The notes under the pieces are model-generated. The model had not been told where the DNA came from and did no database searches. It was given only the letters and a program-made list of their open reading frames with translations. From contig JAKIVZ010000003.1 of NCBI GenBank assembly GCA_022750295.1, forward strand, positions 81,404 to 145,403: a DNA stretch of 64,000 bases, given 5' to 3'. Source of the DNA: Candidatus Lutacidiplasma silvani. Its GTDB lineage: Archaea; Thermoplasmatota; Thermoplasmata; Lutacidiplasmatales; UBA184. Below, in pieces: positions 56,094 to 64,000 of the stretch. Positions within the stretch are counted from its first letter, which is position 1, and every line of letters begins with the position of its first letter. A program made the position numbers and the translations under genes.

Positions 56094-59000
56094 GTGGTTC
56101 GGGCACCTCGCAACGCGCCGTGGGCGCTCCTCGCGGCGGCCGTCGTCGTTGTCTCCGGGCTCGGTTGGATCCCCCTCGAGCCGTCCCCGTCCGGAGCGAC
56201 GACCGCCGACGTGGCAGGGCGGCTCGTCCCGGCCCCACCGGCCCCACCGTCCCCACGCCTTTCCACGGACGGGACTTCGGCGCTCCGGGCCGCCGAACTC
56301 AGCGTCGCGAGTGGCCTCGGCCCGGGACTCACGCTCCCCGGTCTCTCGGCCCGGTCGAGCGCGGTCCGCCTCCCCGACCTCGGGTCGACGGCAGGCGCGA
56401 CCCCCGTCGCCCCGCGCCCCGCCGCCGCGGTCGGGTGGAGGGCGCTCGGCACGATCGAGGCCCGATTCGCCGGTGGGATGGCGTACGACGCCTCGGACGG
56501 GTACGTCCTCGAGTTCGGGGGTCAGCCCGATGGCGCTTCGACATGGGAGTTCGCCAACGGAACCTGGACGAATCTCACGGGAACTGTGCGGGGCGACCCG
56601 ACGGCGCGATTCGGCTCGTCGATGGTCTACGACGCCGGTCTCGAGGAGATCCTGCTGTTCGGCGGGTTTTCCCTGGCGACTCCGTACGGCGCGACGCTGA
56701 ACGACACCTGGTCGTACCACGCGGGGACGTGGACGAACCGGACGGGGACGGTCGGGGCCGCGCCGGAGTCCCGGTACCTGGCCGGTCTTGCCTACGACGC
56801 GAACGATTCGACCGACGTCTTGTTCGGCGGGATCTCGTACGCCGGCGACCCGATCAACGGCACCTGGGAGTTCGTCGGCGGCCACTGGGCGAACGTCTCC
56901 ACCGAGCAGAACGCGTCCCCACCGGGGGTGCCGTCGCCCGCGATGGCCGCCGACCCGTCGGCAGGCGACGTCGCGCTGTTCGGAGGCGGAACGGAGGACG
57001 TGGCCCGGGGCGACACCTGGGAGTTCCATGCGAACCGCTGGACCAACGTGACCTCGGGAGTCGGTCGGGCCCCTCCGACGGTCGCCGGCGCGGTTCTGAC
57101 CCCCGACACGGCCGCCGACGGGGCGTTGCTGTTCGGTGGGTACTCCGCTCCGCCCCCGGGAAGCGAGCTGCCCGCGTGGACGGGCGGTACGTGGTTGTTC
57201 TCGGGCGGGATCTGGACGAACGTCTCGGACCCGTCGACGTACCCCGACTCCCGGGAGTACGAGTCGATCGCCGACGACCCCGCGGTGGGCGGAGTGATCC
57301 TGTACAGCGGCGTGGACGACTTCCTGCTCGGTCTCAAGGCGGATACCTGGAGCTACTCGAACCGGACCTGGACGGAGCTCCTGACCCCCCGGTCCCCGCC
57401 CCCGGCCCTCGACCCGACGATGGTGTACGACTCGACGGCCCACGAGGTCGTCCTCTTCGGCGGCTCGGACCTGAACACGACCTGGTCGTACTCCGGGGGA
57501 AACTGGACGCTCCTCCACCCTTCGCGCTCCCCACCGGGCCGGGTCTACGCCACCATGTCCGACGATCCGGCCGACGGGGAGGTCGTGCTGTTCGGCGGCG
57601 AACGCGTAACCCCGAACGGAATGGACCTCGCGATCCTCAATGACACGTGGGGGTTCGCGAACGGGACGTGGACGAACCTGACGTCGACCGCGCACGGGCC
57701 GCCCGCGCGAGTCGGCGCGATGAGCGCCTACGACTCGACGTCCGAGGACGTCGTCCTCTTCGGCGGGGAGAACGAGACGACCCTCCTCAACGGGACGTGG
57801 ACGTTCCACGCCGGGCGATGGACCGAGGTCCCGACCGGGACCGAGGCGCCGACCGGCCGGTACTCCGCCGCGTTCGCCGACGACCCGGGTGACTCCGGCG
57901 TCCTCCTGTTCGGCGGAGCCCCGTGCGACGGGAGCCTCGGGGGACTCTGCAACGACACGTGGACGTTCTCCGACGGGGCGTGGACCGAGCACGCGACCCG
58001 CACCCAGCCCTCCCCGCGCGCCACTGCCGGGATCGTCTACGACCCCACGTTCGACGCCGACGTGTTGACGGGCGGCGTCGGGTTCCCGTGCTGGGTCATC
58101 AGCAACACGACCCGGGAGTGCAGTCCGGAGGACCAGCAGGACACGTGGGAGTACAAGGCCGGGGTCTGGACGAACCTGACGAGTTCGCTCGGCACCCCGC
58201 CCCAGGGAGGATTCGGGGCCGACTTCGTCGAAGACTCGGCCGACGGCTACGCCCTCCTCCTCGGCAACTACGGCTCCGGCGACTCGATCGGGAGCGGGAC
58301 GTGGTGGTCGCTTTCGGCCGGCACCTCGACCCCCCTCGCGGTGGGCCCGATCGACGTCTCGTCCGACCCGGCGGTCGTGAACACGTCCCTGAACTTCACC
58401 GTCGGGGTCTCCGGCGGGGCACCGGCCTACACCGTCACCTGGACCGGACTCCCCGCCGGATGCGCGAGCACCAACCGGACCGAACTGTCGTGCTTCCCGA
58501 CGACGGTCGGAGAATTCCGGGTCGTGGTGAACGCCAGCGACGCGGACGGGGACCTGCAGTCGAGCCCCCCGCTCTGGCTCAACGTCACGGCCCAGGCCCT
58601 CCCGCTCGGCTCGGTGAAGGTCGGGCCGCCGCTCGCCCGCCTCAACGTGAGCGCCGTCGCGAACCTCACCGCGTACGCGTTCGACACGGCGGGCCACGCC
58701 GTGTCGGGCGCGACGTTCGCCTGGACGGTTTCCAATTCGACCCTCGCGACCCTCAACGCGACCACCGGCCCGAGCGTGTCCGTGACCGGGGCCGCACCGG
58801 GGGACCTGACCGTCTCCGCGAAGGGGACGTACGGAGGAACCACCCTGTTCGGGACGGACGAGCTGGTGGTGACCCGCTCAACCGGCCTCCCCCTTGCCCT
58901 CGTCAATTTCACGGCCGACCCGTCCTCGATCCCCGCAGGAACCACCACGATCCTGCGAACGTCCGTCGGGGGCGGCACCGAGCCGTACTCGTACGTGTAC

Positions 59001-59354
59001 TCCGGCCTTCCGAACGGGTGTGGCTCCTCCAACATCCCGAACCTCACGTGCGCCCCGGTGAGCGCCGGCGCGTACTCGGTCTCCGTCCAGGTGACCGATG
59101 CCGCCGGAGCGTCGGTCCATGCGACGTTGCATCTCACGGTGGCCGGTCCGAACCTCGGCGCTTCTTCTCCGCTCTCGTTCGGCGAGGTGGCCGGGATCGC
59201 GGCGATCGCCCTCCTCCTCGCGATTCTCGCCGGCTATCTACTGGCCCGACAGGTGCGGCGGCGACCCCCACCGCCTCCCGTCGCCGGGGTCCGCCCGGCC
59301 AACGGGGGAGCCGACCCACCTGAGACCGCGCCCCCGACCGGCCCTCCCCCCTAA
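56094..59354 (+). CDS. Surface-anchored protein with 12 kelch-type repeats and Ig-like stalk
   Basis: The 1086-residue protein starts with a signal helix (NAPWALLAAAVVVVSGLGW) and has a ~100-residue Pro/Ala-rich spacer. About 12 kelch-type repeats (residues ~120-750) follow the pattern YDxxxxxVVLFGG...NDTWxFxxGTWTNLT, enough for two six-bladed propellers. Nearly every blade carries an N-glycosylation sequon in NGTWT or NDTW. Ig-like domains at ~755-1020 are followed by a membrane helix (FGEVAGIAAIALLLAILAGYLL) and a Pro-rich cytosolic tail. It is probably an adhesin or carbohydrate-binding protein; no enzyme site is claimed. GTG 56094 is chosen; longer frames overlap the previous gene. Confidence 0.78.
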   Translation: MVRAPRNAPWALLAAAVVVVSGLGWIPLEPSPSGATTADVAGRLVPAPPAPPSPRLSTDGTSALRAAELSVASGLGPGLTLPGLSARSSAVRLPDLGSTAGATPVAPRPAAAVGWRALGTIEARFAGGMAYDASDGYVLEFGGQPDGASTWEFANGTWTNLTGTVRGDPTARFGSSMVYDAGLEEILLFGGFSLATPYGATLNDTWSYHAGTWTNRTGTVGAAPESRYLAGLAYDANDSTDVLFGGISYAGDPINGTWEFVGGHWANVSTEQNASPPGVPSPAMAADPSAGDVALFGGGTEDVARGDTWEFHANRWTNVTSGVGRAPPTVAGAVLTPDTAADGALLFGGYSAPPPGSELPAWTGGTWLFSGGIWTNVSDPSTYPDSREYESIADDPAVGGVILYSGVDDFLLGLKADTWSYSNRTWTELLTPRSPPPALDPTMVYDSTAHEVVLFGGSDLNTTWSYSGGNWTLLHPSRSPPGRVYATMSDDPADGEVVLFGGERVTPNGMDLAILNDTWGFANGTWTNLTSTAHGPPARVGAMSAYDSTSEDVVLFGGENETTLLNGTWTFHAGRWTEVPTGTEAPTGRYSAAFADDPGDSGVLLFGGAPCDGSLGGLCNDTWTFSDGAWTEHATRTQPSPRATAGIVYDPTFDADVLTGGVGFPCWVISNTTRECSPEDQQDTWEYKAGVWTNLTSSLGTPPQGGFGADFVEDSADGYALLLGNYGSGDSIGSGTWWSLSAGTSTPLAVGPIDVSSDPAVVNTSLNFTVGVSGGAPAYTVTWTGLPAGCASTNRTELSCFPTTVGEFRVVVNASDADGDLQSSPPLWLNVTAQALPLGSVKVGPPLARLNVSAVANLTAYAFDTAGHAVSGATFAWTVSNSTLATLNATTGPSVSVTGAAPGDLTVSAKGTYGGTTLFGTDELVVTRSTGLPLALVNFTADPSSIPAGTTTILRTSVGGGTEPYSYVYSGLPNGCGSSNIPNLTCAPVSAGAYSVSVQVTDAAGASVHATLHLTVAGPNLGASSPLSFGEVAGIAAIALLLAILAGYLLARQVRRRPPPPPVAGVRPANGGADPPETAPPTGPPP

Positions 59355-59395
59355 ACTCGACGCGGTCAACGTTATCGGGGTTGGCACCCGCTCGG

Positions 59396-60691
59396 GTGCG
59401 TGCGGTCGTGACGGCGCGCGCGCTGGCCGAATGGCACCCGCTCCGACGCGTGGCGGTCCGCCCGCCGGGCCTCGAGGCGTTCTTCGGCCTCCTCGAGCCG
59501 TACACGAGCCTCTACGAACGGGTGTTCAGTCTCGCGAAGGCCCGGCGCGAGCACGACGAGCTCGTCCACACGCTCCGCACCGGCTTCGGCGTCCAGGTCG
59601 CGAACCTCGACGAGCTGCTGCTCCAAGCGGCCGGACGCCGACCCGAGGTCGCCCGGGAGCTGATCGACCGGGTCCTCGACGCGGTCGACTTCCATGGCCC
59701 GGGTTCCGAGCGGGCCAAACGGGAGTTCCGGGAGAACGTCCGCCTCCTCGACCGGGAGCAGCTCCTCCAGACCCTCGTCCTCTCCCCGTCGCTCCGGTTC
59801 GTCCGGACCCGCGGCACCCGGTCCGTCGCCTCGTTCACCACGCTGCGCGTGCCGCTCACGAACCTGTTCTTCCTCCGGGACCAGCAGGCGGTGACCGACC
59901 GCGGGATCGTGATCGGCCGGCTCGCGAAACCGCAGCGGCGTCGGGAAACCGAGATCACCGCGTTCGTCTGGCGGAGCGCCGGCGAACGGCCGGTCGCCGC
60001 GGTCGAGCGAGGGACGTTCGAGGGCGGCGACTTCCTCCCGGCGGGGGAGTTCGCCCTGATCGGCACCGGCGACCGGACCAACGCCACCGGGGTCCAGGAG
60101 GTCCTCGCGAGCGGCGTCGGGTTCCCCGAGGTCGGCGTCGTCCACCAACCCCGCCACCCGCTCCTTCCGACCCCGGACCCGATGGTGAACATGCACCTCG
60201 ACACCTACCTCAACTTCCCCGGCGACGGCGTCGCCGTCGGCCAGCGAGAGATGCTCGCCGAGGCACGGGTCGAGGTGTACCTCCGGGAGGGAGGGAAGTA
60301 CCACCGCTCCCGGGAGACCCGGCTCCTCCCTTACCTCGAGCACGACCACCATTTCCAGGTCGTCGGGATCTCCACGCTCGAGCAGCTCTGCTACGCGACG
60401 AACTTCCTCACGATCCAGGACCGGCGGATCGTCGTCCCCGACGTCGGCCGGAACGCCGAGCGGGTCCTCGCGAACCTCCGGCGCTCGGCCGAGCGACACC
60501 CCGCCAGGTACGGCCGTCTCTACCTCCGGGCGGCCCGCGAGTTCTCGCAGCTCCGCGCCGAGGGCCGATTCTTCCCGAACAAGCCCGAGATGCGGGACCT
60601 GGGGCTCGACGCGACCCAGGTCACGCTCGAGAACCTCACGGGAGCGTACGGCGGGGCGCACTGTCTGACGGCGACGCTCGAGCGGTCCTAG
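59396..60691 (+). CDS. Arginine deiminase-family protein
   Basis: The ~431-residue protein matches the arginine deiminase/amidinotransferase superfamily. Visible active-site parts are NLFFLRDQQAV (the F-x-R-D loop), FEGGDFLPAG (Glu/Asp binding guanidinium), MVNMHLDTYLNF (catalytic His) and GAYGGAHCLTATL with the nucleophilic Cys near residue 421. ADI converts arginine to citrulline and ammonia, which supplies ATP through carbamoyl phosphate and can counter acid stress. No ornithine carbamoyltransferase or carbamate kinase gene is in view, so the pathway is unconfirmed. GTG 59396 or 59408 starts it. Its TAG shares CTAG 60688-60691 with the convergent gene. Confidence 0.85.
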   Translation: MRAVVTARALAEWHPLRRVAVRPPGLEAFFGLLEPYTSLYERVFSLAKARREHDELVHTLRTGFGVQVANLDELLLQAAGRRPEVARELIDRVLDAVDFHGPGSERAKREFRENVRLLDREQLLQTLVLSPSLRFVRTRGTRSVASFTTLRVPLTNLFFLRDQQAVTDRGIVIGRLAKPQRRRETEITAFVWRSAGERPVAAVERGTFEGGDFLPAGEFALIGTGDRTNATGVQEVLASGVGFPEVGVVHQPRHPLLPTPDPMVNMHLDTYLNFPGDGVAVGQREMLAEARVEVYLREGGKYHRSRETRLLPYLEHDHHFQVVGISTLEQLCYATNFLTIQDRRIVVPDVGRNAERVLANLRRSAERHPARYGRLYLRAAREFSQLRAEGRFFPNKPEMRDLGLDATQVTLENLTGAYGGAHCLTATLERS

Positions 60692-61356
60692 TTCGCCCCA
60701 GGTCCAGGCGGGCCTGGGGTCATGGGATCGCGGCCGGTTCCTCCCTTCGCGATCGTTCCGTTCGGGGAGCGGCGCCGTCGGTGACGCCGGGCCATGACGA
60801 CGACCGACACGGCGGCGGCGACCGCCGCCCCGAGTCCGACGACGAGCGGGAGGTTCGACGCGGGGCCGGCGGACATGCCGCACGAGCATAGGCTCGGCCG
60901 CTCGGAGCTCGACGGTCCGGCGGTGGTGTTGTTCGCGGGCCACCCTTCCCAGTTCTCTTGGAACGTGCACTCCCCGGACGACGCCTGGGCCGGCGGGCAG
61001 GACGATTGCCAGTTGAACGTGTAGTCCACGACGAGATAGCCGGTGGCCGAGTCGCCCGATTCGCCGATGCCGAACGCGGACCCCCCGTGCTGGTCGAACG
61101 CCTGGCCGAACGAGGAAGTGGGGCAGATCTGCTGGAACAACTCCACGACTTCGCCGTCCGTCAGGGCCGGAACGCCGGAGCTGCCGGGGAAGAACGTCGT
61201 GTTGGGGGTCCCGGCGATTCCACCGTACTGGTCGGCGAGCACCTGGCACGCGGCGGCCGTCGGGAGGGTCGCGCCGACGACCGGGACGGATCCCACGAAA
61301 AGGAGCGCGGCGACGCCGACGAGGCTCGTCAGGGCCGCGAACCTCTTACCGCGCAT
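60688..61356 (-). CDS. Secreted, C-terminally anchored protein of unknown function
   Basis: The 222-residue protein has a signal peptide (MRGKRFAALTSLVGVAALLFVGSVPVVGA), an extracellular domain with several Cys (AACQVLADQYGG, QQICPTSSFG, QSSCPPAQASSGECTFQENW) and sequons NTTFF and NNTTAG, then a C-terminal membrane helix (LPLVVGLGAAVAAAVSVVVMA) followed by RRHRRRR and a disordered tail. Paired cysteines suggest disulfides. I do not recognise the family. ATG 61356 gives the clean signal. It is convergent with the deiminase and divergent from the next small gene. Confidence 0.65.
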   Translation of the reverse strand: MRGKRFAALTSLVGVAALLFVGSVPVVGATLPTAAACQVLADQYGGIAGTPNTTFFPGSSGVPALTDGEVVELFQQICPTSSFGQAFDQHGGSAFGIGESGDSATGYLVVDYTFNWQSSCPPAQASSGECTFQENWEGWPANNTTAGPSSSERPSLCSCGMSAGPASNLPLVVGLGAAVAAAVSVVVMARRHRRRRSPNGTIAKGGTGRDPMTPGPPGPGAN

Positions 61357-61480
61357 CGTAGGGACGAGGTCGTTCGACGCAATCCATGTGTCGACCGACC
61401 GCTTCTGGGCGGGGCCGGCGGACGGAGGTGCCCGGAACCGACGCCATGATGCCCCGTTCGGGGTTCCGCTCGGCAGAGCC

Positions 61481-61891
61481 ATGACCCCGAAGCGGCGGAA
61501 ATGGGTCGTCGTCGCGGCGGTGGCCGCGGCGGTCGGAGTGGGGGTCGTACTCGTCGTCCTCTCGTTCCCGATCGCCCAGGAGGGGTCGGGCGACCAGCTC
61601 GTCAACGGACGACTCTACTCGTTCGAGGCGGAGTCGCTCTTCGGGGGCCCGCCCTGGCAGAACTACTCGTACCTCGGGGTCACGTTCGGATTCCACCTGT
61701 GGTGCGCGATCAACCCGGCCGCCGGGCTGGTGTGCGGGAACGCGACGGCGTCGGGCGGACCATCGTATCCGTACGGCTTCTGGGACCGGGCCGAGCTCAA
61801 CCCGAGCTGGCAAACCTGGGTGTCCCCGAACGGCCACGACGCCGTCGAATACCGCACCGGGGGCCTCGTCCACCTGCTGGTCGAGGGGTGA
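61481..61891 (+). CDS. Small protein with N-terminal anchor helix
   Basis: The 136-residue protein has KRRKWVVVAAVAAAVGVGVVLVVLSF as an N-terminal anchor or signal and an exported domain of ~100 residues containing two Cys (HLWCAINPAAGLVCGNATAS), aromatic residues (PWQNYSYLGVTFGFHLW) and the C-terminal VEYRTGGLVHLL. Function unknown. It faces away from the gene at 60688-61356 across 124 bp; both are short exported proteins and may be functionally linked. Confidence 0.6.
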   Translation: MTPKRRKWVVVAAVAAAVGVGVVLVVLSFPIAQEGSGDQLVNGRLYSFEAESLFGGPPWQNYSYLGVTFGFHLWCAINPAAGLVCGNATASGGPSYPYGFWDRAELNPSWQTWVSPNGHDAVEYRTGGLVHLLVEG

Positions 61892-61950
61892 GAACGACCT
61901 CCCGGCGCTCCGGGGCCCGTGACATTCCGGGCCGAGGATTCCGCGTCCGG

Positions 61951-62289
61951 TCAGCGGGCCGGAGAGGCGACCGCCCGGGAGCGGACCTGGTCCCCGTCGG
62001 GAGCCCCCGAGATCACCGAAGTGAGCCGGACCAGGGCGCGCGGCGTGGGAGCGGGGCGCCCCCGGTCGAGACGGGCCTCGATCGTGTCGAGGAGTTCGCG
62101 CCGGTGCCGCTCGGTGAGCCGCCCGAGGTCGACGACCGAACCTGCGTCGACCGCGGTCCGGACCGCCTTCGCGAGCGTGCGACGGTCGACGCCGCGGAGC
62201 GCCGGCTGGATCTCGCGTCCGAGGTAGTCGAGCGCTTCCCGCTCGACGGCGGTCGGGGCGGTCGGTCGGGCCGAAGTACGACGTTCCAC
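61951..62289 (-). CDS. Hypothetical small helical protein
   Basis: The ~112-residue product reads TAVEREALDYLGREIQPALRG, VDRRTLAKAVRTAVDAGSVVD and TERHRRELLDTIEARLDRG, an all-helical soluble protein with a helix-turn-helix-like middle. I recognise no family. GTG 62289 is used because the helical part starts soon after. It is 37 nt downstream of the methyltransferase on the same strand, with TCTTAAGTAACC (about 62327-62338) as a possible TATA box. Confidence 0.5.
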   Translation of the reverse strand: MERRTSARPTAPTAVEREALDYLGREIQPALRGVDRRTLAKAVRTAVDAGSVVDLGRLTERHRRELLDTIEARLDRGRPAPTPRALVRLTSVISGAPDGDQVRSRAVASPAR

Positions 62290-62326
62290 GACGGGTGGCC
62301 TCGACGGTCGCCGGTTCGAAATCCGG

Positions 62327-63250
62327 TTACTTAAGACTCGGGTTCCGGGCGCGGCGGCGCCGGGCAGGGGCGGTCGCCTTCGGGACACCGTCCCCGGCCG
62401 CGGTCACCGCGGCCGCGGCGGCCCGAAGGTACGTGCGGTCGAGGTCGAACCCCACGAACGGGAGGCCGAGCCGGTACGCCGCGACCGCCGAGGCGCCGAT
62501 CCCGACGAACGGGTCGGCGGCCAGCCGGATCCGGCCGACCCCGTGGAGTCGGAAGCACCGCTCGGGGAGTTCGACCGGAAACGTGGCCGGGTGGGGCCGG
62601 TCCTTCGCCCGGAACCGGATCGTCCGGTACGGGAGGAACCAGGTATTGCCTCGGCAGCGCCGGTTCGACCCGCTCGAGCGCCACCGGGCGACGTTCGAGG
62701 CGTCCTGGTAGGCGACCCCAATGGCGAGCCGGTCGAGGTCGACGGTGCCGGCCCGCGTGAAGTGGAAGACGTACTCGTGGCCCGAGTGGAGGTACCGTCG
62801 CGACTTGAGAGGTTTGTAGTGCCCGACGGCGAGGTCCCGGGCGAGCCCGGCCGACTTCCCGGCGAGGTCCCGGTCGATCGCGATCGATTTCACCCAGTGG
62901 ATGACGTTCTGGAGCCGGAACCGGGTCCCGACCTCGCGGGCGACGTCCCACGGGAGCCACGGGTCGGACGGCGAAGCGCCGAGGTTGAGGAAGAACGAGC
63001 CGTCGTTCGAGAGGACCCGCTCGACGGCGTCGGCGGCGGCGCCGACCCACCGGACGTACTCCGCGCGGGGGCGGGCGTCGTCGTACCGGCCGTACCGGAC
63101 CCCGAGGTTGTAGGGGGGCGAGGTGACGACGCAGTCGACCGACCCCGGGGCCGCGACCCGGGGGAGCCGCTCGACCGCGTCCCCCTCGTAGAGGTCGACG
63201 GGAGCGCCGCCCGGCCCGACGAGGTGGGCGAACGGTCGGTCGCCCCGCAC
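62327..63250 (-). CDS. Beta-class DNA methyltransferase (N4-cytosine or N6-adenine)
   Basis: The 307-residue enzyme methylates DNA with SAM. Catalytic motif IV, VVTSPPYNLGVRYG, is at ~41-54, and SAM-binding motif I, ADPFVGIGASAVAAYRLGLPFVG, is at ~244-266. Motif IV before motif I defines the beta arrangement; the SPPY form is more typical of N4-cytosine enzymes. The RWRSSGSNRRCRGNTWFLPY region probably belongs to target recognition. No restriction endonuclease is adjacent, so it looks like an orphan methylase. The start ATG 63250 lies 28 nt after the end of the secretion ATPase gene. Confidence 0.88.
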   Translation of the reverse strand: MRGDRPFAHLVGPGGAPVDLYEGDAVERLPRVAAPGSVDCVVTSPPYNLGVRYGRYDDARPRAEYVRWVGAAADAVERVLSNDGSFFLNLGASPSDPWLPWDVAREVGTRFRLQNVIHWVKSIAIDRDLAGKSAGLARDLAVGHYKPLKSRRYLHSGHEYVFHFTRAGTVDLDRLAIGVAYQDASNVARWRSSGSNRRCRGNTWFLPYRTIRFRAKDRPHPATFPVELPERCFRLHGVGRIRLAADPFVGIGASAVAAYRLGLPFVGFDLDRTYLRAAAAAVTAAGDGVPKATAPARRRRARNPSLK

Positions 63251-63278
63251 GGGCGCCGGTAGGGGCCTCGGGGGAAAA

Positions 63279-64000
63279 CTACGCCGAGGGGGGCGCGGCC
63301 GCCGCCGACTTGGCGGCGTTCTTCGCCTTCTCGATCGTCGTCCGGGCCTCGGCGAGCGCCTGCAGGGGCTCCTTGTAGTAGAACGAGACGAGCCGCCCGA
63401 CGTCCCGGTGGGTGAACGGATGCTGGCGGGTCGCCCGCGCCTCGAGCCATTTCATGTACTCGAGGATCTCGGAGCGCTGGCGGACCTCCTTCTCCATCTC
63501 CTTCATCGTGAGGTTCTTCATGATCGCGACCCGCTCGTAGACGTACGAGTGGCCCGAGAAGAGGAACGTGTCGTCGCCGGGGTTCCACGAGTAGACCGAG
63601 TTGGTGATCAGCTCGTTCGTCTCGGGGTCGAGCCCGACGATCTCGGTCAGGCTCTGGACGCGGCGCGTCATCTTGTTGCCGACCTTCACCTGCCGCTGCA
63701 GGAGCACGAGGTTCAGCGCCGAGACGAGCGAGCGGGGGAGCGAGATCGGGGGGTTCTCCATCCGGTGGACCATCGCGCTCACCGATTCCGCGTGGAACGT
63801 GGTGTAGCAGGTCTTCCCGGTCGCCATCGCCTGGAAGACGATGAACGCCTCGGCGCCCCGGACCTCGCCGACCATCAGGTACTGGGGCCGCTGGCGGAGC
63901 GCCGCCGCGAGGAGGTCGAACATGTCGATCTCCCCGGGGGCCTTCCCGCTGACGAGGTTCTTCGCCCCGAAGCCGGCCCGGGTGAGCGACGGCACCCAGT
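63279..64000 (-). CDS. Type II/IV secretion ATPase (FlaI/TadA-like), C-terminal part
   Basis: The frame runs off the right edge; 240 residues are visible. They contain WVPSLTR, then FDLLAAALRQRPQYLMVGEVRGAEAF, the Walker B/His-box region, and MATGKTCYTTFHAESV, followed by a helical C-domain. These match archaeal pilus/archaellum-type ATPases (GspE/FlaI/TadA family). The Walker A motif lies outside the window. The Glu in MVGEVRGAE and the His in TTFHAES are conserved. The protein should power assembly of surface filaments. The last ~60 residues are Ala/Lys-rich. Confidence 0.88.
   Translation of the reverse strand, partial: WVPSLTRAGFGAKNLVSGKAPGEIDMFDLLAAALRQRPQYLMVGEVRGAEAFIVFQAMATGKTCYTTFHAESVSAMVHRMENPPISLPRSLVSALNLVLLQRQVKVGNKMTRRVQSLTEIVGLDPETNELITNSVYSWNPGDDTFLFSGHSYVYERVAIMKNLTMKEMEKEVRQRSEILEYMKWLEARATRQHPFTHRDVGRLVSFYYKEPLQALAEARTTIEKAKNAAKSAAAAPPSA

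Noticed and set aside
1..64000. CRISPR array
   Set aside because: No regularly spaced direct repeats of 24-40 bp with unique spacers were seen, and no cas gene.

Overview
The window is about 70% GC and archaeal. It carries fibrillarin (flpA), ribosomal protein eS1 (rps3ae), an elongator tRNA-Met with an intron at 37/38, several TATA boxes about 26 nt upstream of start codons (leaderless style), AbrB-PhoU fusion regulators, a FlaI/TadA-type secretion ATPase and many N-glycosylation sequons in secreted proteins. Kelch/Ig-type surface proteins and paired HTH/membrane-protein genes suggest a high-GC terrestrial or acid-habitat member of Thermoplasmatota. That placement is an inference from style, not from a phylogenetic marker search.

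Layout. 1-9.5 kb: the tail of a membrane protein, an intact IS630-family insertion, then small metabolic and regulatory genes (DUF1905/YdeI protein, SDR dehydrogenase with a divergent TetR, secreted lactonase-like propeller, HTH plus 3-TM pair, glycosyltransferase, VOC protein, dual-specificity phosphatase, thioredoxin-like protein, a stand-alone Fur C-terminal domain). 9.5-18.6 kb: iron alcohol dehydrogenase, an AbrB-PhoU regulator, and an operon-like run of sarcosine-oxidase-like alpha and beta subunits, a catalytically degenerate glycerate-kinase homologue and an MFS transporter, then an HxlR regulator. 18.6-19.4 kb: about 760 bp without a convincing gene but with strong nested inverted repeats.

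19.4-29.0 kb holds the most interesting block, a compact set of genes resembling a type IV secretion/conjugation machine: a HerA/VirD4-like ATPase on the plus strand, and a tightly coupled minus-strand operon encoding an Ig-domain surface protein, a VirB2-like pilin candidate, a VirB6-like polytopic protein, a PrgI-like protein, a small membrane protein, a VirB4-like ATPase and an unknown protein. I see no relaxase, so this could be a domesticated DNA- or protein-transfer apparatus, comparable in concept to archaeal Ced/Ted systems, or a partial mobile element.

29-39.2 kb: fibrillarin, RidA, a zinc-ribbon protein and a DUF885 hydrolase, then a phosphate regulon (AbrB-PhoU regulator, pstSCAB, phoU). 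39.3-46.6 kb: a Fic protein under an inverted-repeat operator, a processive-type glycosyltransferase, a very large cell-surface glycosidase and a pirin-like protein. 46.9-52.0 kb is a toxin-antitoxin-rich islet (MNT/HEPN fused to CDGSH, DUF2683/RelE, VapB/VapC) enclosing an OsmC protein, a small gene broken by an in-frame TAG, tRNA-Met and rps3ae. 52.1-64 kb: a MoxR-like ATPase/VWA pair, an amphipathic helical protein, a 12-repeat kelch surface protein, an arginine-deiminase-like enzyme, three small unknown genes, an orphan DNA methyltransferase and the C-terminal part of a secretion ATPase running off the end.
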